Origin: Odoribacter laneus YIT 12061
GTDB lineage: Bacteria > Bacteroidota > Bacteroidia > Bacteroidales > Marinifilaceae
DNA: 64,000 nt
Direction: 5' to 3'
Assembly: GCF_000243215.1 (NCBI RefSeq)
Contig: NZ_JH594596.1
Location: 309,560-373,559 of the forward strand
Part shown: one piece after another, positions 53,991 through 63,533 of the stretch
Numbering within the stretch: the first letter of the stretch is position 1
Layout of the letters: every line of letters starts with the position of its first letter
The notes under the pieces: generated by a model
Told to the model about the DNA's origin: nothing
The model's database searches: none
Seen by the model: only the letters and a program-made list of their open reading frames with translations
Program-made: the position numbers and the translations under genes

Positions 53991-55931
53991 TTATTTTTTT
54001 CTCGGTAGATTCCATTCTTCTCCGTAGATAAGGGTGAAAAGTGTCAGATCGTCGCTTTGTTCGTATGCCTGTACGTGGGATTGTATGTCTTTCATGATTT
54101 CTTTGATAAATTCACGGGGATGTTGTTCCCGGTTCCGATGGATGATCTGTAACAGCCGTTCTTTCGTATAAAAGGCCCCTTCTTTATTTTCGGCTTCTGT
54201 TACACCGTCTGTGTATAAAAGTATGCCTGAGCCGGGAGAAAAGTGATAACTGTATTCCGGATAAGAATGATCTGTCAAGATTCCTAAGGGTAAATCGGCC
54301 TGTATGTCGAAAAAAGAGCAGGTCCGGTCCGGATAGGTAATGACAGGCGGCATATGTCCGGCATTGCAATAATTCAATGCGCCGGTTTTTAAATTGAGTA
54401 CCCCTATAAAAAAAGTAACAAACAGATCGTTTTCGTTCCGTTCTGTAATTCTATTATTCAGAAAGCGGGCGATTTCTGAAGGAGATGTCGGTTTGAAAGA
54501 AAAGGAACGCAGCAGACTGATGGTATAGGACATCAGTAAAGAGGCCGGGATTCCTTTGCCGGAAACATCTCCGATCGCAAAGTAAAGATCGTCTCCCAGG
54601 AGAAAGAAATCGTAGAAATCTCCTCCTACCTGCCGGGCCGGGTGAATAACTCCATAGAGTTCTACGTGGGGATATCCCGGGAAAGAGGGAAAATCTTTCG
54701 GCAGCATGCTCATTTGAATGTCATGGGCAATGCGGAGTTCACTTTCCATTTTTTCTTTGACGGCAGTTGTTCTTTCCAGATTCTGCATATAACTTGACAA
54801 TTTTTTTTGCATTTTGCTGAAAGCAGAGTGCAACTCCTGCATCTCATCTTTCGATCGGATAGGAGGTAAGCAAGTATTAAAATTTCCTTCTGCTATAGAA
54901 ACGGTAGAGAGTGTAAAATTTTTTAACGGCTGGGTAATTTTCCGGACAGTGAGCGTACAAATCAGGCAAATTAAAATCAGAAATACTAAAAACAGGCAGG
55001 AGACCACTATGTTAAAACGGTTTAATCCTTCGTAGATATGTTTATAAGGGCATATGGTAGCTAAACACCACTCTGTGCCGATAATAGGAGAATAAAAAAT
55101 ATAAGATTTATCGTTATGGTCGAAAAAAGTGGCATTCCCTCTTTCTCCGTTAGCAATCCGTTTGGAAATACTGATAATGGAAGTATCAGGCATATGGGAG
55201 GCTTGATGAAAAATATTCTCTTCTAATCCGGTTTGCAGGGAATCTTGATGATGAAGAATAAAGCGTCCTTCCCGGTTAATGATAATAATGTAACTATCCG
55301 GATAAGGTTTAATCGAGTCGATTAATTCCGTTAACCAATTGAGGGGAAGGTCGACGGAAAAGATGCCGATGATCTGGTTCTGAGAATCCCGTAAAGGAAC
55401 AGAATAAGTGGAAGTGATAATATTGGACGAAGACAGTTCATGATAGGGACGTGTCCATCTGGACTGATTTTTTTCTTTGGAAAGTTTATACCAGTTTTTC
55501 TGATAATAGTCGTAATTACTGCCGATAAGGGTGGTAATTACGCTATCTCCTTGCATATAAGAATAGGGGGCGAAATGATTACCCTTGGTAGGAAAGTAGT
55601 TTGGTTCAAAAGCAATGGCGCAGCCGAATATTTCGTCATTGTTTTTTACAACCTGGCGGGTAATATTGAAAATAGAGTCGGGATGGTTTACATAAGTTGG
55701 AAGCAGCCAACCGAGATTTTCCGGAATTTTTTCAATCGTCTCCATCAGGCGGGATACACGGAAGTTAATCTCATCCGCTTGTGTCGATATTTTTTGATAA
55801 GTTTGCTTTTCGATATATTGGGAGGCAATATGATAAAATGTACCGAATCCTGCTATAAATAGTGCAATCAGAAATGATAAAATATAGACATTTAACTTTG
55901 CTGCAAAAGAATGGGTAAACCTTAAGAACAT
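53991..55931 (-). CDS. SpoIIE-type PP2C phosphatase with periplasmic sensor domain
   Basis: A 646-residue sensor. Order: first membrane helix (about 10-32); periplasmic dCache-type domain (about 40-315, with FSVDLPLNWLTELID and RIANGERGNATFFDH); second membrane helix (about 325-348); HAMP region (RKITQPLKNFTLSTV); coiled coil; and a PP2C/SpoIIE domain with GDFYDFFLLGDDLYFAIGDVSGKGIPASL, carrying the metal-binding aspartates, and LLYTDGVTEAEN. It probably dephosphorylates an anti-sigma-antagonist or similar protein in response to a ligand; no partner is encoded nearby. ATG 55931 is chosen, with GGAGAAAT just upstream and a full promoter right before it. Confidence 0.9.
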   Translation of the reverse strand: MFLRFTHSFAAKLNVYILSFLIALFIAGFGTFYHIASQYIEKQTYQKISTQADEINFRVSRLMETIEKIPENLGWLLPTYVNHPDSIFNITRQVVKNNDEIFGCAIAFEPNYFPTKGNHFAPYSYMQGDSVITTLIGSNYDYYQKNWYKLSKEKNQSRWTRPYHELSSSNIITSTYSVPLRDSQNQIIGIFSVDLPLNWLTELIDSIKPYPDSYIIIINREGRFILHHQDSLQTGLEENIFHQASHMPDTSIISISKRIANGERGNATFFDHNDKSYIFYSPIIGTEWCLATICPYKHIYEGLNRFNIVVSCLFLVFLILICLICTLTVRKITQPLKNFTLSTVSIAEGNFNTCLPPIRSKDEMQELHSAFSKMQKKLSSYMQNLERTTAVKEKMESELRIAHDIQMSMLPKDFPSFPGYPHVELYGVIHPARQVGGDFYDFFLLGDDLYFAIGDVSGKGIPASLLMSYTISLLRSFSFKPTSPSEIARFLNNRITERNENDLFVTFFIGVLNLKTGALNYCNAGHMPPVITYPDRTCSFFDIQADLPLGILTDHSYPEYSYHFSPGSGILLYTDGVTEAENKEGAFYTKERLLQIIHRNREQHPREFIKEIMKDIQSHVQAYEQSDDLTLFTLIYGEEWNLPRKK

Positions 55932-55952
55932 ATTTCTCCTTTCGTTAGCCTG

Positions 55953-55983
55953 CAAATATAGTAAACTGGGTAGATAATACAAA
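55953..55983 (-). promoter_or_regulatory. Consensus promoter of the SpoIIE-type phosphatase gene
   Basis: Minus strand TTTG (55983-55980), 19 bases, TATATTTG (55960-55953): full Bacteroidota consensus, 21 bases upstream of ATG 55931. Confidence 0.8.
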
Positions 55984-56110
55984 TTTTCCCAAACGGGGAA
56001 AAGCAGGTACATTCAAGTCCGCGATAGAAGGGCAGAAGATTCGAAACCCTCCTTAAGAGAGCAGATTAGCGGTTTCTCCAGCCTGAGGGCCCTGCTTATC
56101 TTCCACAATA

Positions 56111-56902
56111 TTAGACCTTTCCCTTGGGAAGAACCTTTTCGTATATATCTTCAGTTTGTGCCAATTCGATAAAAAGTTGTCCTAATTTTTTAGTGACGGC
56201 CTCTACATAGCATTTCCCTTTTTCTGCGTTGGCTTTCCTGGGGTCACCGATACCTGTGTCGGTAGTTACCCTCTGCCAATTGCGGGGTATCCAGGCGATT
56301 TTTTCATTGAGGGAGGGAAGAGAAAACGGGTGACTATCCCCCGTACCGGCTAATGGCATATTTACTCGTTCCGGATGGTAATGCAGCATAACCGAGGTTT
56401 CTAATTCTCCGGCATGATCGTCTTTCTCTTCAAAAAAATTATTCGGGGGCACGATGGTAAACCATTCGGTTGAGGCGATGAGAAAGTCCGGATAATCTAC
56501 TGCCAGATCCCGGATCATATTTTTGAAATTATTTCCTCCGTGTCCGTTAATAATGACCAGTTTGCATAGGCCTTGGTAATGAAGGGAAGCGACAATATCG
56601 GTTAAAATGGCTTTTTGGGTTTCGTAACGGGAATGGATGCAAAATGGCAGATCCCGTTGTCCTGGATTTTGCGAGCCCATAAATACAGGAGGTAAGACCA
56701 TACACCTGATTTGGTGGGATCTCCATACTTGTTGTGCCGTATCCAAAGCTATTTCATGTGATAAAATACAATCGGTCAGATAAGGCAGGTGTTGGTTGTG
56801 TGGTTCAGTGGCTCCCCAAGGTAAAATGGCCAACGAATAGGCATTTTGTTTGATTTCCCCGTAACAAGCTGTACTTAAATCAATATTTCCATTTGCTTCC
56901 AT
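56111..56902 (-). CDS. Creatininase-family amidohydrolase
   Basis: A 263-residue metal-dependent amidase of the creatininase family. ILPWGATEPHNQHLPYLTD contains the acidic and His metal ligands in the family's variant E-x-H-x-x-H-L-P form, VIINGHGGNN is the signature Gly-His-Gly-Gly-Asn loop, and DDHAGELETS supplies further ligands (His, Glu). Members cleave cyclic amides such as creatinine or formylated intermediates; the substrate here is unknown. Start: the frame opens further upstream at 57046, but that region is a terminator and lies before the -7 box at 56931; ATG 56902 gives the family-typical length. Confidence 0.85.
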   Translation of the reverse strand: MEANGNIDLSTACYGEIKQNAYSLAILPWGATEPHNQHLPYLTDCILSHEIALDTAQQVWRSHQIRCMVLPPVFMGSQNPGQRDLPFCIHSRYETQKAILTDIVASLHYQGLCKLVIINGHGGNNFKNMIRDLAVDYPDFLIASTEWFTIVPPNNFFEEKDDHAGELETSVMLHYHPERVNMPLAGTGDSHPFSLPSLNEKIAWIPRNWQRVTTDTGIGDPRKANAEKGKCYVEAVTKKLGQLFIELAQTEDIYEKVLPKGKV

Positions 56903-56930
56903 AGGCGGACGATGTTCAATGATATCTTCA

Positions 56931-56938
56931 CAAAGATA
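56931..56938 (-). promoter_or_regulatory. -7 box of the creatininase-family gene
   Basis: TATCTTTG on the minus strand, about 29 bases before ATG 56902. Confidence 0.5.
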
Positions 56939-57010
56939 GGGGATATAATTTTTATTTTCCTTTCCCGGGTATGAAAAGAGGAAAATTCTATACAATTTTT
57001 CATTTAAATA

Positions 57011-57041
57011 AAAAAGCGGTCTATCACAGGACCGCTTTTTT
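57011..57041 (-). terminator. Terminator after the POT transporter gene
   Basis: Perfect 11-base arms AAAAAGCGGTC (57011-57021) and GACCGCTTTTT (57030-57040); begins 9 bases after the transporter stop. Confidence 0.85.
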
Positions 57042-57049
57042 ATCATTTT

Positions 57050-58798
57050 TTATTTTTTCTCTTTCTTCTTGTGGGCTTCTTCGGCAGCTTTTAATTGCTC
57101 TTCAGATTCCCGGGTTACTCTTTCCAACCGTTTCATAATGGAGAAGATGAATAGGGCAGAAAGTGCGCAACAAATAATCAGAATTCCCCATAATACGGGT
57201 AAGCTTACTTTTTCCCATAAATAACCGATTACACTGGTCAGGTAATTTCCGACGGCAGTAGCTGCGAACCATAGTCCCTGCATCATACCTTTATATTTAG
57301 GAGGAGACACCTTGGATACGAAGGAGATACCCATAGGACTCAAAAATAATTCGGCGCAGGTAAGGACCAGATAAGTATTGATCAGCCAATAAGGAGATAC
57401 CATTTGGCTTTCTGATAGTGGATGGCTTGCCAGGTCGGAGGGAGCTGTTAATCCGAGAGAGCCTACTAATAAAATGACAAATCCGAGGGCGGCGATGATC
57501 ATACCGATTCCGATTTTACGCGGTGCGGAGGGTTCTTTTTTCTTGCTGCTTAACCAGCTGAAGAGGCCTACGAATATAGGAGTAAGAATGATGATAAACA
57601 TCGGGTTAAATTGTTGGAAAATCTGAGGAGTATAATCCGTTTGATGGCTGGCAAAATTTTTCTGGTATACAAAATAGAGTACTACAGCGAAAACCGCAGC
57701 CATTATACCTCCTATGGGTTTTGTTTTTTTATCTCCTGTAAATAAGAGGAACAAACCGTAAAACAAAAGAATAAAAGGAACCGTTCCGGAAAGCGAGAAG
57801 AGGAGGCTGGATATACCACTGATATGAGATGTCGTATAATCCCGGGCAAAGAATGTCATGGTCAGTCCGTTTTGGTGGAAGGACATCCAGAAGAAGATCA
57901 CTACGATAAACACCAATATTAAAGCGATAACGCGTTCTCTGGTCTGTTCTTTTGTCAATTCCAACACAACAGCGTCTTTATCCCCTTTTCCTTGTGCTTT
58001 TTCTTTCTCTGTCGCATCTGCAGATTTATAATATTTACGGAAACCGGCGAATATGGCCAGGGAGGCAATCAGACTGATACAAGCCACTCCAAAACCGTAC
58101 TGATAGGATTGACTTAACGTATCGATGTAGGTATGTGCAAATTGTTGTAAACTGCTTAAGTCCGTTATAGAAGCGCCTTGGGCGGTTGCCAGATTGACCA
58201 GTTCTTCGTAGCCGGCAGATCCGGGAGCAATAGTACCGTCAAAGAGCTGATGAGCTAAAGCCGGAATTTTGCTGTTGTAAACCATTCCGGCTCCTTTCAA
58301 GATGTAGTTGGAAATGGCTTCTGCCATACTGGGAGCAAAAAATGCTCCGATATTGATACACATATAAAAAATACTGTAAGCCAGATCCCGGTTTTTACTG
58401 TATTTCGGGTTATCGTATAAATTACCTACCAATACCTGTAAATTCCCTTTAAAGAAACCTGTTCCTAAAGCGATGAATCCTAAAGCGATAAACATGGGAA
58501 TTGCCCCGCTTCCGATGGGAAAAGCCAGTAAAGCGTATCCCAAAAACATGACGATAGTACCCAAGGTAATCGTTTTACCGTACCCCAGAAATTTATCAGC
58601 TACAATACCGCCGATGACAGGCAGAAAGTAAACTGCTGCCAGAAAAATACCAAACACCTGACTGGTTGCAGCCGAACTCCAGCCGTAGTGAGCCTGTAAA
58701 TACAGGGTAAAAATAGCTAGCATTGTATAGTAACCGAAACGTTCGCCCGTATTCGTTGCTGCTAGCACAAATAATCCTTTAGGATGTCCATTTAACAT
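57050..58798 (-). CDS. POT-family peptide transporter
   Basis: A 582-residue proton-coupled oligopeptide transporter with about fourteen membrane helices. NTGERFGYYTMLAIFTLYLQ is the POT helix 1 signature, and FYMCINIGAFFAPSMAE the PTR2 family signature in helix 5. Expected role: uptake of di- and tripeptides across the inner membrane. A charged linker between helices 6 and 7 (YYKSADATEKEKAQGKGDKD) is seen, and the C-terminus is Lys/Glu-rich. Divergent from the nnr gene over 90 bases, each with its own start region. Confidence 0.93.
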   Translation of the reverse strand: MLNGHPKGLFVLAATNTGERFGYYTMLAIFTLYLQAHYGWSSAATSQVFGIFLAAVYFLPVIGGIVADKFLGYGKTITLGTIVMFLGYALLAFPIGSGAIPMFIALGFIALGTGFFKGNLQVLVGNLYDNPKYSKNRDLAYSIFYMCINIGAFFAPSMAEAISNYILKGAGMVYNSKIPALAHQLFDGTIAPGSAGYEELVNLATAQGASITDLSSLQQFAHTYIDTLSQSYQYGFGVACISLIASLAIFAGFRKYYKSADATEKEKAQGKGDKDAVVLELTKEQTRERVIALILVFIVVIFFWMSFHQNGLTMTFFARDYTTSHISGISSLLFSLSGTVPFILLFYGLFLLFTGDKKTKPIGGIMAAVFAVVLYFVYQKNFASHQTDYTPQIFQQFNPMFIIILTPIFVGLFSWLSSKKKEPSAPRKIGIGMIIAALGFVILLVGSLGLTAPSDLASHPLSESQMVSPYWLINTYLVLTCAELFLSPMGISFVSKVSPPKYKGMMQGLWFAATAVGNYLTSVIGYLWEKVSLPVLWGILIICCALSALFIFSIMKRLERVTRESEEQLKAAEEAHKKKEKK

Positions 58799-58839
58799 AG
58801 TAGCGTGTATTTAAATTAATATTATTTTTTCAGCGGGAG

Positions 58840-58847
58840 CAAATATA
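58840..58847 (-). promoter_or_regulatory. -7 box of the POT transporter gene
   Basis: TATATTTG on the minus strand; predicted leader about 35 bases. Confidence 0.55.
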
Positions 58848-58889
58848 AGAATTTTTCTTTATTTTTAATGTTTAAAACGTTTGAGTAAG

Positions 58890-60428
58890 ATGATGAAGAT
58901 GTTAAATCCTATATTTAAAACGGCGCAGCTGACTGCCATCGACCGATATACAATTGAACATGAGCCGATAAAGTCGATCGACTTGATGGAGAGAGCTGCC
59001 CGGAACTTTACTAAAAAAATGTTAGAAAAAATTCCGGAACCTCGGAAATTCTGTATTGTAGCCGGTAGTGGAAATAATGGGGGAGATGGATTTGCTATTG
59101 CTCGTATATTGCAGGAAAAAGGATGGAAGGCAAGGGTCTGTCTGATCGCTTATTCCAAAATGAGTCCCGATTGTGAGATAAACCGGCATCGGTGGAAAGG
59201 GGATTGCCGGATGATAGAAAGCGTGGAGGAAATAGAATTTGAAGAAGACGAACTGATTGTAGATGCGATTTTCGGTTCCGGGTTGAATCGGAAAGTACAG
59301 GGACTGATAGCGGAGATCATTGGGAAAATCAATAAGAGTCCGAATGTGGTAATTGCGGTGGATATTCCTTCCGGTTTGTTAGGAGAGGATAATTCCCGGA
59401 ATGATAAGGAAGCGATCGTTCGGGCGGATTATACATTTACCTTTCAGTTCCCGAAACTGGCTTTTATGTTCGCAGAAAATTATCCTTTCGTAGGAGAATG
59501 GGAAGTCGTCGATATCGGTTTATGTGCGGAAAATATCCGGTCTGTTCCGACCGATTATTTTTATTTGTCGGAAGATTTCGTTTCAGCACTCCTTCCGCGT
59601 CCAGGAAAGTTTGCTCATAAAGGAACAAACGGACACGGGCTTTTAATTGCCGGGTCGGCGGGAATGATGGGGGCAGCTGTGTTGGCTTCCAAAGCTGCCA
59701 TACGTTCCGGAATCGGATTGTTGAGCTGCCATGTTCCTGCGCAGGAGAGGACGATTTTGCAGACAACCGTTCCGGAAGCTTTAATCGGAGTAGATCGTTC
59801 AGAGAAATGTTTTTCCGGAATAGATCACTTGGATCCGTACACGGCCATAGCTATAGGACCGGGACTAGGGAAAGCACCGGAAACCGTTGAAGGAATAAAA
59901 GAATTGCTTATCCGGTGGAAGGGAAAAATGATATGGGATGCCGATGGTTTAAACATTTTGGCTGAGAACAAATATTTGCTGGATTTTCTTCCGGAGAATA
60001 GTATACTTACTCCTCATCCAAAAGAATTTGAGAGATTGGCAGGAAAAAGTGAAAATGATTTTGAGAGATTAAATAAATTAAGCATTTTTGCAAACCATTA
60101 CCGGATATATATCTTGTTAAAAGGAGCACATACCGTCATTGCTTCGCCCTGTGGGAAATGTTGGTTTAATACTTCCGGAAATCCCGGAATGGCAAAAGGA
60201 GGAATGGGGGATGTTTTGACGGGAGTATTGTTGGGTCTTGTGGCCAGTGGTGTTTCTCCTTTAGAAGCTGTCCTGACCGGAGTTTATGCTCATGGATTGG
60301 CAGCCGATTTGTTGGCGACCGAAAAAGGGTATAGGGGAATTTGTGCAGGTGAAGTGGCAGAAAATTTGGGCAAAGCCTGGCGTATTTTAGAGGGGGGGAC
60401 GAAAAGAACAGATATAAGCGGAAAATGA
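58890..60428 (+). CDS. nnr: Bifunctional NAD(P)H-hydrate epimerase / ADP-dependent dehydratase
   Basis: A 512-residue metabolite-repair enzyme. The N-terminal YjeF epimerase domain (about 1-215) has AGSGNNGGDGFAIAR and the catalytic-type DAIFGSGLNR and VDIPSGL. The C-terminal ADP/ATP-dependent dehydratase of carbohydrate-kinase fold (about 225-505) has DADGLNIL, LTPHPKEFERL and KGGMGDVLTG. It repairs hydrated NADH and NADPH in the cytoplasm. Three in-frame ATG codons lie together (58890, 58893, 58899); 58890 is used rather than an upstream TTG. Confidence 0.95.
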   Translation: MMKMLNPIFKTAQLTAIDRYTIEHEPIKSIDLMERAARNFTKKMLEKIPEPRKFCIVAGSGNNGGDGFAIARILQEKGWKARVCLIAYSKMSPDCEINRHRWKGDCRMIESVEEIEFEEDELIVDAIFGSGLNRKVQGLIAEIIGKINKSPNVVIAVDIPSGLLGEDNSRNDKEAIVRADYTFTFQFPKLAFMFAENYPFVGEWEVVDIGLCAENIRSVPTDYFYLSEDFVSALLPRPGKFAHKGTNGHGLLIAGSAGMMGAAVLASKAAIRSGIGLLSCHVPAQERTILQTTVPEALIGVDRSEKCFSGIDHLDPYTAIAIGPGLGKAPETVEGIKELLIRWKGKMIWDADGLNILAENKYLLDFLPENSILTPHPKEFERLAGKSENDFERLNKLSIFANHYRIYILLKGAHTVIASPCGKCWFNTSGNPGMAKGGMGDVLTGVLLGLVASGVSPLEAVLTGVYAHGLAADLLATEKGYRGICAGEVAENLGKAWRILEGGTKRTDISGK

Positions 60429-60468
60429 GAACATAAAAAGCCGGATGGGAATTCAAAACAATAAACGT

Positions 60469-61605
60469 ATGAAAAGAATTATTTTGATTTTTATAATGGG
60501 GATAGGGATTTATTCTTCCCTTTTTGCACAGAAAAAGAAAGAGATCAGTACACCGGTTACAGTGGATTATTGTTTGCCGAAAGTAAGTTATCTGTTGACT
60601 GTTCAAATGGAGTATACCAAATTTATTCCGGGACCTTTTCAGCAGTATGCCGAAAAAGAACTGGGGGTAAGGCCGGAAATAACGGCACCCCGTGAAGAAT
60701 GGAGCATTTTGAGTATAAACATTCTTCCTCGTTATATGCCGGATGAAGAAGCTTCCTATTCCTTGTCTGCCAGCGGAGATTACAATCCTGTATTGTTGAG
60801 CTTGAGTCCGGAAGGATTTTTGGCTGGAGTAGCAGCAGGGCCAATTCCTATGAAAGTGACGGATTCGGAAGTCGTTTATAAGGCTTTTAGTCGGGATATG
60901 CAGGAGGAGGTAGACATCACGGCTTTGAATACCTATAATCCTTTAAAAGAAGTATTGGATACCAATTATACGTATCAGGAAATTGACGGGGTAATGAAAA
61001 AAATTTGGGATCCGATCATTCGTTATACGTCCAAAGCGGATGCGGATATTATGAACGAGGCGGTGAAAGAAATTTTCCGGATTCGTTCGGAACGAACCCG
61101 GTTGATTGCGGCTGAAAATGAGATTCCGGACGGGAAATCGCTGGAGGTTATTCTGAAGGAGTTTGATCGGATGGAAAAGGATTACCTGACTCTTTTTATG
61201 GGAAAAAGTACGCGTCAGCTTGTGGAACGTACCTTCCTTGTTTCCCCTGAAAAAGAAGGAGTACCGGTTTTAGCTTTTCGGTTTAGTGAATCGGAAGGAA
61301 TTACTGCAAAGAAAAATGTGTCGGCTATTGCTTATAGTTTAGTAGCAGAGAATCTGTTTATTCCTTATAAAAAAGCGGCGGAGACCGTTCAGAATGCTTC
61401 TCCGGTTGCGGTAATACATTATCGGGTTCCCGCCATTGGAGATATAAAATTAGTCCGGGCGAATGAAGAATTACAGCGCTTCCGGTCTGTAATTCCGCAA
61501 TTGGGTGTAATTAAAACATTTCCGATTGATGTAGTGGGCAATGAGGGATTTATGCTGGAATTTTATCCGGAATACGGTTCTTTAAAAAGTGTAAGTAAAA
61601 GATAA
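60469..61605 (+). CDS. DUF4831-like exported protein
   Basis: A 378-residue protein with signal peptide (MKRIILIFIMGIGIYSSLFAQ). The mature part is mixed alpha/beta; VDYCLPKVSYLLTVQMEYTK at its N-terminus, EWSILSINILPRYMPDEE and a closing FPIDVVGNEGFMLEFYPEYG resemble the DUF4831 family of Bacteroidota. No catalytic motif is evident. ATG 60469 is used; an upstream ATG at 60445 would add eight residues before the signal peptide. It follows nnr by 40 bases and could share its transcript. Function unknown. Confidence 0.75.
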   Translation: MKRIILIFIMGIGIYSSLFAQKKKEISTPVTVDYCLPKVSYLLTVQMEYTKFIPGPFQQYAEKELGVRPEITAPREEWSILSINILPRYMPDEEASYSLSASGDYNPVLLSLSPEGFLAGVAAGPIPMKVTDSEVVYKAFSRDMQEEVDITALNTYNPLKEVLDTNYTYQEIDGVMKKIWDPIIRYTSKADADIMNEAVKEIFRIRSERTRLIAAENEIPDGKSLEVILKEFDRMEKDYLTLFMGKSTRQLVERTFLVSPEKEGVPVLAFRFSESEGITAKKNVSAIAYSLVAENLFIPYKKAAETVQNASPVAVIHYRVPAIGDIKLVRANEELQRFRSVIPQLGVIKTFPIDVVGNEGFMLEFYPEYGSLKSVSKR

Positions 61606-61689
61606 CGGAAAGGGGAGAGACCGGAAAAAATTTAATCTTCGGGTGTGGAGGAGAAGAGGATGCGTTAAAATGTAAAGTATATTGTTGCT

Positions 61690-63468
61690 ATGGCATGGTG
61701 GAGTAACTGGTTTGGGCGTTTTTTAATTTGGCGGATACGTTATGTGAAGGAAAGGAATTTTATCCTTTTCCTGAGCTTACTTGTGGGAATCGTATCGGGT
61801 TTGGCTGCTGTGCTTTTGAAGAACATGGTGCATTATACACATCTTTTTTTTACGGAACGTTTACAGGTAGACAGCGGGAGTTTATTGTTTTTTATTTATC
61901 CGTTTATCGGTATATGGCTGACTTCTCTTTTTGTAAAATATTTTGTACATGAAGATATCAGTCATGGGGTCACAAAGGTGCTATATGCTATTTCCCGGCG
62001 CAATAGTATGATAAAACCTCATAACAATTATTCCTCCATGATTGCCAGTACGATTACCATCGGTTTTGGTGGTTCTGTCGGGACGGAGGCTACGATTGTA
62101 TTGACGGGGGCTTCTATCGGTTCGAATCTGGCCCGTTTTTTCCGGATGAACTATAAGGTGATGACTCTGATGATCGGATGTGGTGCGGCGGGAGCTATTG
62201 CCGGTATTTTTAAAGCTCCCATTGCCGGTATAGTCTTTACCTTGGAGGTATTGATGCTGGACTTGACGATGGGATCTCTGATTCCTTTGATGATTTCGGC
62301 CATATCGTCCTATGTGTTGGTTTATTTTCTGATGGGGGATGGAATTGTGCTGGACTTTGCCGTTCACGAACACTTTGCTTTGGCGAATGTACCTTATTAT
62401 ATTATACTGGGGGTATTCTGTGGATTTTTATCCGTTTATTTTATTCGGATGAATATCCGGATTGAACATTTTGTGACGAAAATCAAAAATCCGTTTCGAA
62501 GGGTGTTGGTGGGAGGAGCCTTATTGGGTTTGCTGATTTATATCTTTCCCCCTTTATACGGGGAAGGTTACACTTCTCTTCAGGATTTGTTGACGGATAA
62601 TGCGGATAATATTTTAAATAACACTTACTTTTTTAGTTTGAAGGACAGTGCTTTCATGGTCTTTCTCTACGTAGTCGGTTTGGTTTTTGTGAAAGTGATT
62701 GCTACGGCGTTGACGAACGGTAGTGGGGGAGTAGGTGGAGTTTTTGCTCCTTGTTTATTTACGGGGGGGGTCGGAGGTTTTTTGATTGCCAATCTGATTA
62801 ACTTGTCGGGGGTGGTGACGGTGCCGGTAAGTTATTTTGTGTTGGCAGGTATGGCTGGAGTCATGTCCGGAGTCATGAACTCTCCTCTGACGGCTATGTT
62901 TTTGATTGCGGAGATTACAGGAGGATATTCTTTGCTGGTGCCTTTGATGTTGACTTCTGTTGTGGCTCATTTGACGGGAGGCGGTATGGAGCCTCATTCT
63001 ATCTATGCCAGGCGTTTGGCGATGAAAGGGGATTTGATTACCCACAATAAAGACAAAGCCGTTTTGACATTGATGAAGCTCGATAAGGTCATTGAAACCG
63101 ATTTGAAAACGGTATCCGTAGAGGCTACTTTGGGAGATTTGGTGAAAGTAGTATCCCGTTCTTCCCGGAACATCTTTCCGGTGATCGATTCCAAAGGAGA
63201 ATTATTGGGAATCGTACTCTTAGATGATATTCGGAAGATCATGTTCAATCAGGATTTGTATGAGACCACTTATGTTCGGGATTATATGACAACGCCTCCC
63301 ACCGTTGTAGATGTAATGGATCCAATGGATGTGGTGATGAAAAAATTTGAAGAGACGAGTGCCTGGAATCTTCCGGTCATTCAAGATGAAAAATATATCG
63401 GTTTTGTTTCCAAAGCGAAGATTTTTAATACCTACCGCAGGGTGTTACAGCATTTCTCAGACGAATAG
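61690..63468 (+). CDS. ClC chloride channel/transporter with CBS domains
   Basis: A 592-residue protein with about ten membrane helices (residues 22 to about 430) of the ClC fold. GFGGSVGTEATIVLTGASIG contains the gating/proton glutamate (Glu133) in a GxE-type variant of the canonical GREGP. NGSGGVGGVFAPCLFTG is the GxFxP region. A pair of CBS domains (about 450-590) closes the protein (EATLGDLVKVVSRSSRNIFPV, EETSAWNLPVIQDEKYIGFV) and may sense nucleotides. It moves Cl- (as channel or Cl-/H+ exchanger) across the inner membrane. A G8 tract lies in the coding sequence at 62763-62770. Confidence 0.92.
   Translation: MAWWSNWFGRFLIWRIRYVKERNFILFLSLLVGIVSGLAAVLLKNMVHYTHLFFTERLQVDSGSLLFFIYPFIGIWLTSLFVKYFVHEDISHGVTKVLYAISRRNSMIKPHNNYSSMIASTITIGFGGSVGTEATIVLTGASIGSNLARFFRMNYKVMTLMIGCGAAGAIAGIFKAPIAGIVFTLEVLMLDLTMGSLIPLMISAISSYVLVYFLMGDGIVLDFAVHEHFALANVPYYIILGVFCGFLSVYFIRMNIRIEHFVTKIKNPFRRVLVGGALLGLLIYIFPPLYGEGYTSLQDLLTDNADNILNNTYFFSLKDSAFMVFLYVVGLVFVKVIATALTNGSGGVGGVFAPCLFTGGVGGFLIANLINLSGVVTVPVSYFVLAGMAGVMSGVMNSPLTAMFLIAEITGGYSLLVPLMLTSVVAHLTGGGMEPHSIYARRLAMKGDLITHNKDKAVLTLMKLDKVIETDLKTVSVEATLGDLVKVVSRSSRNIFPVIDSKGELLGIVLLDDIRKIMFNQDLYETTYVRDYMTTPPTVVDVMDPMDVVMKKFEETSAWNLPVIQDEKYIGFVSKAKIFNTYRRVLQHFSDE
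62763..62770 (+). repeat. G8 tract inside the ClC gene
   Basis: Eight G in a row encode Gly-Gly of TGGVGG. Loss or gain of one base would break the frame well before the CBS domains. Confidence 0.6.
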
Positions 63469-63533
63469 GTTTTCGGATGGGATAAACACTTGGGAAAGGC
63501 TACTGAAGGATTATAACTTCTAGAGGAAAGCAT

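Noticed and set aside
55440-55451. AGGGACGTGTCC resembling the palindrome loop
   Set aside because: Inside a coding sequence, without the flanking arms.
56020-56100. tRNA-like stretch with a TTCGAA loop and AGGGC/GCCCT ends upstream of the SpoIIE-type gene
   Set aside because: No consistent anticodon or D arm could be folded; the resemblance is limited to the T-loop-like segment.
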